From contig DATHOE010000038.1 of assembly GCA_035485275.1 (NCBI GenBank), positions 1-28,616 of the forward strand: DNA of 28,616 nt, given 5' to 3'. A program made the position numbers and the translations under genes. Origin of the DNA: DAIDJD01 sp035485275. GTDB lineage: Bacteria; Oederibacteriota; JAJYGY01; DAIDJD01. Below, one piece after another: positions 6,559-12,897 of this stretch; position 1 is the first letter of the stretch; each line of letters opens with the position of its first letter. Below the pieces are notes generated by a model, which was not told the DNA's origin, ran no database searches, and saw only the letters and a program-made list of their open reading frames with translations.

Positions 6559-7347
6559 TCAGTCCACGAAGGGGCCGTCCCAGCGGATGGGTTCCCGGTG
6601 GGGCTCGCCGGCGGCCAGGAAAAAGCGGAGCCCCTTGGCGCCCGCACGCACCGTGAAGCGTTCGCCGGGCCCGATCACTGCTATTTGCGTGGCCGTGACC
6701 GGCTGGGCGTCCGCGCCGAAGTGCCCGTCCCCATCCAGGACATAGGCGTAGCCCTGGAAGCCGTATGGGATGTCCCAGGCGAAGTCGCCCTTCGCCTGCA
6801 CGGCCACGTCCAGAAGCAGGGCCGGGGTGAGCAGGCGCGTGGGCGAACCCGGACCCACCAGAACGCGCGCCAGGGAGGATGCGCCTTTCACCTCGGGGAT
6901 GTCCTTGGCTGCCACCACCTGGGATACGGGCGTGGCCTTTTTGTCCTTATGCGCCAGGTTTATCCAGATTTGGAGGGCATTCGTCCGGCCTCCGCGCCCG
7001 TCCGAGGGCGCGCCGCCGTGGGAGATGCCGCTGCCGGTGGTGATCTTCTGAAGCCCGCCCTTCTCGATGTGCTGGATGGGGCCCTCGCCGGGCTGGTCGT
7101 CCACCGAGCCTTCCAGGACATAGGTGATGACCTCGAAGCCCCGGTGGCGGTGCGTGCCTTCGCCCGCGGCGAATTCGGGCATCTGCGGCAGGTCCGCGTG
7201 GTCCAGCAGCAGGAAGGGGTCCACGTCCGCCGGGCGCACGGTGCGCGTCGGCAGGGGCCGGCGTATGGGAATGCCCGGCCCCTCCAGGGTGGTGTATGAG
7301 TCCCCGACCTTCGTGACGCCCCGTTCCTTGACGCTTTTGGTGCTCAT
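6559..7347 (-). CDS. Pirin family protein
   Basis: A 262-residue bicupin. ATG at 7347 follows a GGGAGGAAG ribosome-binding site; the longer open frame upstream is the shadow of the neighbouring gene. Hallmarks: FLLLDHAD, then H-R-H-R-G-F-E-V-I-T-Y-V-L-E-G (residues 66-80), then ISHGGAP (109-114). In characterised pirins the cupin metal is held by H-x-H plus a later H-x-E. Here His66, His68 and His110 are present, but the Glu position is Gly112, so metal binding or quercetin-2,3-dioxygenase activity may be altered. Third gene of a minus-strand operon with a DoxX-like protein and an azoreductase, opposite an AraC-type regulator. This context points to electrophile/quinone or redox stress (inference). 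Confidence 0.92.
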   Translation of the reverse strand: MSTKSVKERGVTKVGDSYTTLEGPGIPIRRPLPTRTVRPADVDPFLLLDHADLPQMPEFAAGEGTHRHRGFEVITYVLEGSVDDQPGEGPIQHIEKGGLQKITTGSGISHGGAPSDGRGGRTNALQIWINLAHKDKKATPVSQVVAAKDIPEVKGASSLARVLVGPGSPTRLLTPALLLDVAVQAKGDFAWDIPYGFQGYAYVLDGDGHFGADAQPVTATQIAVIGPGERFTVRAGAKGLRFFLAAGEPHREPIRWDGPFVD

Positions 7348-7373
7348 GGCTTCCTCCCTTTGGATCCCTTGGA

Positions 7374-7766
7374 CTAGATGGCGCTTCTGAAAGGCAGGAG
7401 CGCCCGCAGGCGCGACTCGCGCAGATAGAGGCCGCCCCAGATCAGGAGACCGATGACGATGTGCATGTAGATGGGATGCCCCACGCGGACTTCCGTCGCG
7501 ATCGCCCCGCCCAGGTAGCCGGTCAGCACGATGGCGCCCAGCACCGATACCTGGGGGATCAGGTAGAGCACCACGCAGCTGAGCTCCAGGACCCCCAAAG
7601 GCAGCAGGTCGTTCGCCTGCCAGCCGAGCAGGTTGAACATCTGCAGCACCTGCGCGGTCCCCATGAATTTCATGGTGGCGCTCATCAGGAACATGAGGGC
7701 GGGAAGGGCGGTCAGCGCCCAGCCCAGCCAATGCGTTTTGTTGGACCTGCCTGTTTTTTGTTCCAT
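7374..7766 (-). CDS. DoxX-like family membrane protein
   Basis: A 130-residue integral membrane protein with four hydrophobic helices (about residues 12-30, 48-68, 72-92, 100-118). The ATG at 7766 has a GGAGG ribosome-binding site; an earlier in-frame ATG would run into the azoreductase gene. The pattern ALPALMFLMSATMKF, an early helix with K-F-M, then LGVLELSCVVLYLIP and TGYLGGAIATEVRVG, is typical of the DoxX-like (DoxX_2) family. These small proteins are often found beside redox enzymes and stress regulators, with no established activity. It lies between azoR (31 bases) and pirin (26 bases), so cotranscription is likely. Confidence 0.85.
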   Translation of the reverse strand: MEQKTGRSNKTHWLGWALTALPALMFLMSATMKFMGTAQVLQMFNLLGWQANDLLPLGVLELSCVVLYLIPQVSVLGAIVLTGYLGGAIATEVRVGHPIYMHIVIGLLIWGGLYLRESRLRALLPFRSAI

Positions 7767-7797
7767 GATTTCCTCCGTGTGGGTTGGGTTTTTTTTG

Positions 7798-8424
7798 TTA
7801 GATCGCGGCCAGGGCCGGATGCAGGGCGGTTTCGATCTGTTTGCGGGCATCCTCGATGCGGGTCTGGGCCTGGCCCGGAAGGCTGAGGCCTTCGGCCCGG
7901 ATGAAGGTGAGGTCCGTGAGGCCCATGAACCTTAGCACGGATCCCAGGTATCCCTCGTAGAAGTCCATGGCCTTGCCCGGGCCTTCGCTGAAGACCCCTC
8001 CGCTACTCTTAATTACGTAAACGGGGCGGTTTTGGAGCAGGCCGCGGGGGCCTTCCGCGGTGTAGGAGAAGGTCCTCCCGGCCCTGGCCACCAGGTCGAT
8101 CCAGGCCTTCACCTGCGCGGGAAGGGCGAAGTTCCACACCGGCGCGGCGATGATCAGGATGTCCGCGGCGGCGAGTTCGTCCACCAGGCTGTCGGACACG
8201 CGCAGGAGGGAGCGCTGTTCGTCGCTGCGCTTGTCCAGGGGGGTGTAATAGGCCTGGATGAGGTCCTGGCTGAGGAAGGGAAGTTCGGTGGTGGTCAGGT
8301 CCCGTTCTTTGACCTCCAGGGGTCCTTCCGAGGCCCGCAAGCGTTCCACCAGGTGGCTGCTGAGGCTGCGGGACACGGACTGGCTTCCGCGGGGGCTGGC
8401 GTTGATCAGTAAAAGCTGTTTCAT
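7798..8424 (-). CDS. azoR: FMN-dependent NADH-azoreductase
   Basis: A 208-residue flavodoxin-like quinone/azo reductase. It uses FMN and NAD(P)H to reduce quinones and azo bonds by two electrons, so limiting semiquinone radicals. Visible signatures: LLLINASPRGSQSVSRSLS at the N-terminus (phosphate-binding loop for FMN), APVWNFALPAQVKAWIDLV (about residues 94-112), then RAGRTFSYTAEGPRGLL and a SSGG segment. Length matches the AzoR family (about 200). ATG 8424 is preceded by GGAGGATCCC. First gene of the azoR-doxX-pirin operon; the divergent AraC-type gene probably controls it. Confidence 0.94.
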   Translation of the reverse strand: MKQLLLINASPRGSQSVSRSLSSHLVERLRASEGPLEVKERDLTTTELPFLSQDLIQAYYTPLDKRSDEQRSLLRVSDSLVDELAAADILIIAAPVWNFALPAQVKAWIDLVARAGRTFSYTAEGPRGLLQNRPVYVIKSSGGVFSEGPGKAMDFYEGYLGSVLRFMGLTDLTFIRAEGLSLPGQAQTRIEDARKQIETALHPALAAI

Positions 8425-8440
8425 GGGATCCTCCGTAGGG

Positions 8441-8469
8441 TTGTTAAAGGACCATACGGGCCCTAAAAT
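8441..8469 (+). promoter_or_regulatory. Promoter of the AraC-type regulator gene
   Basis: TTGTTA at 8441-8446, a 17-base spacer, and TAAAAT at 8464-8469. The predicted start near 8476 falls at the end of the first TGGACG half-site, so the half-site cluster would cover +1 to about +38. That is a layout for autorepression. Confidence 0.5.
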
Positions 8470-8513
8470 GGACGGATGGTATCATTTCGTCCAAAGACAT
8501 AGCTAAACGTCCA
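8469..8513. promoter_or_regulatory. TGGACG half-site cluster (putative AraC-type operator)
   Basis: TGGACG occurs at 8469-8474 on the plus strand and as CGTCCA at 8488-8493 and 8508-8513. The latter two are direct repeats exactly 20 bp apart, and both read TTTGGACG on the minus strand. AraC-family proteins usually bind direct half-sites about two helical turns apart. The cluster lies between azoR and the regulator gene. Confidence 0.45.
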
Positions 8514-8532
8514 AAATATCAAGAGGAACGCA

Positions 8533-9480
8533 ATGGATATACTCACGGAAGTGCTGGGCCTGCTCCGCCTGCAGAATTTGGTCTATGGCCGCTTGGAATT
8601 GTCAGCCCCCTGGGGGCTGGAATTCCCCAACCAGGCCTGGCATGTCCCCTTTTATATCGTCGCCCGGGGAAGCTGCGTGCTGGGCATGGAGGGGAGCGAA
8701 GACCTTCCCATCAGCGCCGGGGACATGGTTTTCCTGCCCCACGGCGGCCTGCACACCCTCAAAGACGTGGCCGGATCCAAGGTCAAGCCCGCGGAACAAG
8801 TGGTCACGGCCTGCTTTGCGCAGGAACAAGCCATGACCGTGCAGCACGGCGGCGGCGGGGCCGAGACCCTGCTGCTGGGCGGCCTCTTCCGATTTGAATC
8901 CGGGGCCTTCGCGCCCTTTGTCCGGTCCTTGCCGGACCAGATCCATTTGAAAGGGGACGGCAGCGCCGCCCTCTGGCTGGAGGCCGTGCGCCAGCAGCTC
9001 CTTGCGGAGACCCTGGGCACCCAGCCGGGCGCGAAAATCATGGTCTCGCGTCTGGCCGACGTCCTCTTCATCCAGGCACTCAGGGCCCACATCAATTCCT
9101 GCAAGAAGAAGGAGGGAGGCTGGCTGCTGGCCTTGCAGGACGCGAATTTGGGGGCTGCGATCACCCGCATACACCAGGAGCCGGGAAAGCCCTGGACCGT
9201 GGAAAGCCTGGCCGAGGCGGCGGGCATGTCCCGCTCGGCCTTCGCAGCGCGTTTTGCGGGCCTGGTGGGCGAAGGCCCCCTGGCCTATTTGACCCGCTGG
9301 CGCATGGACAAGGCCGCGGAGCTCCTGAAAAACCGTCTGCCCGTGGCCGCGGTGGCCAAACGCATGGGCTATGCCTCGATCCCGGCCTTCAGCCGGGCTT
9401 TCAAGCGCCATAGGGGCACGGCACCGGGGGCCCTGCGCAAAGAGGAAGAATCCCTGGAGCCCCACAGCAAGGCGGCCTGA
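8533..9480 (+). CDS. AraC-family transcriptional regulator (cupin N-terminal domain)
   Basis: A 315-residue two-domain regulator. Residues about 20-130 form a cupin-type sensing domain (FYIVARGSCVLGMEG, DMVFLPHGGLHTL). Residues about 210-305 form the double HTH: first helix-turn-helix VESLAEAAGMSRSAFAARF, linker P-L-A-Y-L-T-R-W-R-M, second VAAVAKRMGYASIPAFSRAF ending in RHRGTAPGALR. This layout matches AraC regulators with a Cupin_6 (RCS-like) N-domain, which commonly control nearby oxidoreductases. It is divergent from azoR-doxX-pirin, so that operon is its likely target. The effector is unknown. The start ATG follows AGAGGAACGCA. Confidence 0.92.
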   Translation: MDILTEVLGLLRLQNLVYGRLELSAPWGLEFPNQAWHVPFYIVARGSCVLGMEGSEDLPISAGDMVFLPHGGLHTLKDVAGSKVKPAEQVVTACFAQEQAMTVQHGGGGAETLLLGGLFRFESGAFAPFVRSLPDQIHLKGDGSAALWLEAVRQQLLAETLGTQPGAKIMVSRLADVLFIQALRAHINSCKKKEGGWLLALQDANLGAAITRIHQEPGKPWTVESLAEAAGMSRSAFAARFAGLVGEGPLAYLTRWRMDKAAELLKNRLPVAAVAKRMGYASIPAFSRAFKRHRGTAPGALRKEEESLEPHSKAA

Positions 9481-9507
9481 TTCCCATGAGCGAGGGCAGC
9501 TGATTCC

Positions 9508-9903
9508 ATGTCCGTGCGCTACGAGCATCCCAAAGGCCGCCGCTTCGAGACTTGGCGCGCCTACTTGTTGTCCATGCCCGGGACCCTTGAAAAGCATCCC
9601 TTTGACCCGGGCCTGCCCGTGTATTTTGTCGGCGGGAAGATGTTCTGCACCTATGCCGCGGGCAAGGACGGGGAACGCATGAATTTGAAGTGTTGGCCGG
9701 ACTGGTCCGTGGAATTGAGGATCCAATACCCGGCCGTGGTCCCGGGTTACCATATGAACAAGAAACATTGGAACACGGTGTGGCTTGAGAAGGGCGCGCC
9801 GCGTTCTTTGGTGGTCAAGCTCGTGGACCATTCCTATGACCTGGTCAGCGGCCGCTTCAAGGCCTTGGCAGCGGATCCCAAGGTCAAACCCCGCGGAAAA
9901 TAA
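9508..9903 (+). CDS. MmcQ/YjbR family protein
   Basis: A 131-residue protein with the YjbR (DUF419) pattern: a helix with FETWRAYLLSMPGT, F-x-V-G-G-K-M-F-C-T-Y (strand with GGKMF), NLKC, then a P-G-Y-H-M-N-K-K-H-W-N-T-V segment and a final D-H-S-Y-D-L-V helix. These match the family with PGYHMNKKHW..V. The fold is a double-wing CyaY-like domain linked to DNA binding, but function is poorly defined. It starts 27 bases after the AraC gene on the same strand with only a distant GAGGG, so it may be read as part of that transcript. Confidence 0.88.
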   Translation: MSVRYEHPKGRRFETWRAYLLSMPGTLEKHPFDPGLPVYFVGGKMFCTYAAGKDGERMNLKCWPDWSVELRIQYPAVVPGYHMNKKHWNTVWLEKGAPRSLVVKLVDHSYDLVSGRFKALAADPKVKPRGK

Positions 9904-10022
9904 GCGAATTAATGGACTTTGTACGAGCAACTATCAAATTTGATGGACCGCGACTTATAGCGTAGCGACCCATCGGTGTAATATTTTTTTTGTCACTTTT
10001 TGGCAAATGGCATGAGGGCACT

Positions 10023-10184
10023 ATGACGAATGCCCAGGTGGAAAAAATGCGTAAGACCCTGAAGGAAGAGATCAGGGACTTCAAGCCGGGAAAGAAAGAG
10101 CTTAAGGAGGCCCTGAAGCATTTGCTTGCTGCGGGCATAGTTAGGCCTCTGGGAAATCTGCGTAAAATCTATAAGCCGCATTGA
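10023..10184 (+). CDS. Small charged protein of unknown function
   Basis: A 53-residue ORF (ATG 10023, with GAGGG about 5 bases upstream; an in-frame upstream start at 9990 is possible). The product is Lys-rich and largely helical: MRKTLKEEIRDF, KKELKEALKHLLAAGI, then a short basic end NLRKIYKPH. No family recognised. It precedes the toxin-antitoxin pair by 35 bases, and the pair's promoter overlaps its end. The surrounding bases 9904-10022 are AT-rich with no gene. It could be a remnant or a third small partner of the pair. Confidence 0.4.
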   Translation: MTNAQVEKMRKTLKEEIRDFKPGKKELKEALKHLLAAGIVRPLGNLRKIYKPH

Positions 10185-10186
10185 AC

Positions 10187-10215
10187 TTGAAATCAAATAT
10201 TAACTGAGTTACTAT
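10187..10215 (+). promoter_or_regulatory. Promoter at the toxin-antitoxin operon (possibly leaderless)
   Basis: TTGAAA at 10187-10192 and TACTAT at 10210-10215 with a 17-base spacer, close to the sigma70 consensus. The -10 box ends only 4 bases before ATG 10220, so a transcript beginning at or near that ATG would have essentially no leader. Confidence 0.5.
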
Positions 10216-10219
10216 TGCC

Positions 10220-10522
10220 ATGGCGAGAGCCCCGAAACACCCTTCCTTGATGCAGGCCGTGCACGCGGCGATTGCGGCTGGGGAATACGTGTATGCGGGA
10301 CATGCTTTGAAACGTTTGGCGGAACGCAAGGTGAGCCAGCCCGAGGTGCAACAGGTCTTGGTGTCCGGATACCATGAGAAGGCCAAGGACGCGTTTGACG
10401 GCCATTTCCAGAGTTGGAACTATGCGATTCGAGGCAAGACCGTGGACAGTCGCGAGCTTAGGGTGGTGGTAACTTTTGATGCGACCATGCTGGTGGTCAC
10501 CGTCGTTGATCCGAAAGACTGA
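10220..10522 (+). CDS. DUF4258 toxin-like protein
   Basis: A 100-residue product of the DUF4258 type. A helix with H-A-L-K-R-L-A-E-R-K-V (residues about 29-39) precedes VQQVLVSGY; then come SWNYAIRG and a strand RELRVVVTFDATMLVVTVVDP. The pattern HA..R...R.....V...l..G.......Y...G.......V........vvTV is standard. DUF4258 proteins are commonly the toxin of type II modules, with a BECR/RelE-like fold proposed, and are usually followed by an HTH antitoxin, as here. The start may be ATG 10220 (no good ribosome-binding site, promoter almost on top of it) or ATG 10250. The antitoxin gene starts 9 bases later. Putative target: RNA or ribosome (inference from the fold). Confidence 0.82.
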   Translation: MARAPKHPSLMQAVHAAIAAGEYVYAGHALKRLAERKVSQPEVQQVLVSGYHEKAKDAFDGHFQSWNYAIRGKTVDSRELRVVVTFDATMLVVTVVDPKD

Positions 10523-10531
10523 GGGAACACT

Positions 10532-10975
10532 ATGGAAACCAAAAAAGTAAAACACTACACCGATAATAGCCTTGGATTTCCGGTCCAGCTCAGTGACGTA
10601 ACCTTTATTAAGGTCCGCGGAGAATGGGTTCCCAAGCTGGATTATCCGCGAATGATCGATAAGGTTCTTTCGGTGCTCAGCCGCTTGCATCGGCCTCTTA
10701 CGGGCAATGAAGTGAAGTTTGTCCGCCTTCACTTTGGTTTGACCCAGGCCGCTTTCGGTGCCGTCTTTGGAATCAGCGGTCCGGCAGTGCATAAGTGGGA
10801 ACGCCGGGGTGACCATGCGACGGACATGCAGTGGTCCACCGAGAAAGATTTGAGGCTGTTCATTCAGTCCAAACTTTCATCGGACACAAAGGCTGTGGGC
10901 ATTCTCTACGAAGAACTGACGGCCAGGGCCGGGAACAAAAGCCAGGGCAAGGTGCGGGAACTGGTGACCGCCTAG
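10532..10975 (+). CDS. HTH antitoxin / transcriptional regulator (MqsA/HigA-like)
   Basis: A 147-residue protein with a good ribosome-binding site (TGAGGGA) 7 bases before ATG. The N-terminal ~60 residues (V-Q-L-S-D-V-T-F-I-K-V-R-G-E-W-V-P) look like a toxin-binding strand region. Residues about 60-95 form a Xre-type HTH: LTGNEVKFVRLHFGLTQAAFGAVFGISGPAVHKWER. The rest is helical. The layout matches antitoxins that neutralise the co-expressed toxin and repress their own promoter. The neighbouring gene is a DUF4258 protein, and the gene order toxin-antitoxin is normal for this pairing. Confidence 0.85.
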   Translation: METKKVKHYTDNSLGFPVQLSDVTFIKVRGEWVPKLDYPRMIDKVLSVLSRLHRPLTGNEVKFVRLHFGLTQAAFGAVFGISGPAVHKWERRGDHATDMQWSTEKDLRLFIQSKLSSDTKAVGILYEELTARAGNKSQGKVRELVTA

Positions 10976-11013
10976 TCATTCACGATGCCTTCATTTGCTG
11001 CCGCGAAGTCGCC

Positions 11014-11883
11014 ATGGCCAACCCCAAACTCATCCGCGCAGGCAACGTATCCGGCGATTTTTTCGTCGACGAGACCTGCATTGACTGCGACACCTGCCGC
11101 TGGGTGGCGCCCGGGCTCTTCACGGAGAAGGGCGGCGGCAGCGCCGTCACCCGCCAGCCCGCGGACGAGGCCGAGCGCCGCAGGGCCTTTTTGGCCCTGC
11201 GCGCCTGCCCCACGGCCAGCATCGGCTGTTCCGGCGACAAAACCGGGCTCAAGGACGCCGACTTCCCCCTGAGGCTCGACGCGGGCCTCTATTACCTCGG
11301 CTACGCCAGCCCGGACAGCTTCGGCGCGGCCAGCTACCTGCTGCAGCGGCCGGGCGGCAATGTCATCGTGGACAGCCCCCGTTTCCATGAGCCCCTGGCC
11401 AAGGCCATCCAGGCTTTGGGGCCCGTGGCCTGGATGGCGCTCACCCACCGCGACGACGTGGCCGACCACGCGCGGTGGGCCGCCCGCCTGGGCTGCAAGC
11501 GCGTCCTGCACAAGGCCGACGTCGGCGCCGGCACCCGGGACGTGGAGCTCCAGCCTGAAGGCATCGAAAGGGTCCAGTTGGGCCCTGGGCTCAGCTTCAT
11601 CCCCGTTCCGGGCCACACCCGCGGGCACGCGGTCCTGCATGCGGACGGCCGCTTCCTCTTCACCGGCGACCACCTGGAGTTCGACGAGGACGCCGGCAGC
11701 CTGCGTGCCTTCCGCGACTTTTGCTGGTACGATTGGGGCGAACAGACCCAGAGCATGCGCCGGCTATTGGACCTGGATTTCGAGTGGGTCCTGCCTGGCC
11801 ATGGCCGCCAACGGAAAGCCGGGCCCGCGCAGATGAAGGCTTGGCTGAAGGACTGCGTGGCCTGGATGGAATCAGAGTCCTGA
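11014..11883 (+). CDS. MBL-fold metallo-hydrolase with N-terminal ferredoxin domain
   Basis: A 289-residue fusion. Residues 1-75 are a small ferredoxin-like domain with C22-x2-C25-x2-C28-R and C65-P, able to hold one 4Fe-4S cluster. Residues about 90-289 are a metallo-beta-lactamase fold: TH-RDDVADH (His145, Asp151, His152), GHTRGH, FTGDH and LPGHGR supply the metal ligands. The TH.DDVADH variant replaces the classical HxHxDH. A similar variant occurs in plant and bacterial ferredoxin-MBL proteins (established family knowledge, substrate unknown). ATG 11014 is chosen because the domain begins there; upstream frames are shadows of the antitoxin. Its TGA overlaps the AAGGAGG of the next gene, implying an operon with the two aldo-keto reductases. 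Possible redox-linked thioester or glyoxal hydrolase (inference). Confidence 0.86.
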   Translation: MANPKLIRAGNVSGDFFVDETCIDCDTCRWVAPGLFTEKGGGSAVTRQPADEAERRRAFLALRACPTASIGCSGDKTGLKDADFPLRLDAGLYYLGYASPDSFGAASYLLQRPGGNVIVDSPRFHEPLAKAIQALGPVAWMALTHRDDVADHARWAARLGCKRVLHKADVGAGTRDVELQPEGIERVQLGPGLSFIPVPGHTRGHAVLHADGRFLFTGDHLEFDEDAGSLRAFRDFCWYDWGEQTQSMRRLLDLDFEWVLPGHGRQRKAGPAQMKAWLKDCVAWMESES

Positions 11884-11894
11884 AGGAGGTTTTC

Positions 11895-12881
11895 TTGGCG
11901 GCCTTTTCTGAGCAACGCTATTCCAGGGCGCGGTACAGGCGCTGCGGCAAGTCCGGCCTGAACCTGCCGCTCATATCCCTGGGCGCCTGGCAGACCTTCG
12001 GGGGCTACCGGGACGGGGAAGTGGCCAAGGAATGCCTGTTCCGGGCCTTTGACCTCGGGATCACGCATTTTGACTTCGCCAACAATTACGGCAGCCCCCC
12101 GGGCAACGCCGAAGTGGTCTGCGGCAGGATCATCAAGGAGATGCCGCGTGACGAGCTGATCCTTTCCAGCAAGGCCGGCTACCACATGTGGGAGGGACCC
12201 TACGGCGAATGGGGCTCCCGCAAGCACCTGGTCGCCTCCTGCGACCAGTCCCTGAAGCGCATGGGCGTGGACTACTTCGACATCTTCTACTCGCACCGCT
12301 TCGACCCGAACACGCCCCTGGAGGAGACCCTGGGCGCCCTGGATACCCTGGTCCAGCAGGGCAAGGCGCTCTACATCGGCGTCAGCAACTACGACGGCGC
12401 GGCCTTCAGCAAGGCGGTCCAGGTCTGCGAAAACGGGGGCCTCGCGCCCATCACGATCCACCAGCCCTACTTCAACCTGCTGGGCCGGGGCATGGAGAAG
12501 GACCTGGCGCCCCATGCCGTGAGGAACGGGACCGGCCTGATCGCCTACAGCCCCCTGGCCGCGGGCTTCCTGACCTCCAAGTACCTCGACGGCGCTACCC
12601 CTAAGGACAGCCGCCTGGCCGAAACCGGCGGGAAGTTCATGAAGAGGAACCTGTCCCAGGATAACCTGGCGGCCTTGAGGGCCCTGGAAGCCCTGGCCAA
12701 GAAGCGCGGCCAGAGCCTGGCGCAGTGCGCCCTGGCCTGGACCCTGGGCCGGCCCGGCATCACCAGCGTCCTGATCGGGGCCTCCAAGCTGTCGCAAATC
12801 GAGGAGAACGTGGCCGCCTTGGACAACCTGGAATTCGACCCGCAAGAGCTGGACAGCATCGACCGGCTCTTTCCGGTTTAG
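11895..12881 (+). CDS. yghZ: Aldo/keto reductase, YghZ/L-glyceraldehyde-3-phosphate reductase type (copy 1)
   Basis: A 328-residue NADPH-dependent aldo-keto reductase of the AKR14/YghZ group, whose E. coli member reduces L-glyceraldehyde 3-phosphate and methylglyoxal. TTG 11895 is the start: AAGGAGG (11883-11889) lies 5 bases before it, and the protein then aligns from residue 1 with copy 2. The catalytic tetrad is present: Asp60, Tyr65 (FDFANNYG), Lys93 (SSKAG) and His134 (FYSHRFDP). SRKHLVASCDQSLKRMG and TPLEETLGALDTLVQQGK are YghZ hallmarks. The C-terminus GASKLSQIEENVAAL holds the NADPH-phosphate pocket. Operon with the upstream MBL fusion and downstream paralogue. Confidence 0.93.
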   Translation: MAAFSEQRYSRARYRRCGKSGLNLPLISLGAWQTFGGYRDGEVAKECLFRAFDLGITHFDFANNYGSPPGNAEVVCGRIIKEMPRDELILSSKAGYHMWEGPYGEWGSRKHLVASCDQSLKRMGVDYFDIFYSHRFDPNTPLEETLGALDTLVQQGKALYIGVSNYDGAAFSKAVQVCENGGLAPITIHQPYFNLLGRGMEKDLAPHAVRNGTGLIAYSPLAAGFLTSKYLDGATPKDSRLAETGGKFMKRNLSQDNLAALRALEALAKKRGQSLAQCALAWTLGRPGITSVLIGASKLSQIEENVAALDNLEFDPQELDSIDRLFPV

Positions 12882-12897
12882 ACTGAGGGAGGGATCC

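Noticed and set aside
6382..7299. Plus-strand frame opposite pirin
   Set aside because: Low-complexity antisense shadow; a minus-strand terminator lies inside it near its start.
8602..9930. Long minus-strand open frame opposite the AraC and YjbR genes
   Set aside because: Amino-acid content is Gly/His/Gln-rich without domain signals. It mirrors the third-position GC bias of the strongly supported plus-strand genes.
11430..11470. TH.DDVADH as a broken metallo-beta-lactamase motif
   Set aside because: This variant is, to my knowledge, typical of the ferredoxin-linked MBL family, so it is not a defect.
11334..12845. 500-codon minus-strand frame opposite the MBL and AKR genes
   Set aside because: Antisense shadow of two clear genes; no family motif, no ribosome-binding site.
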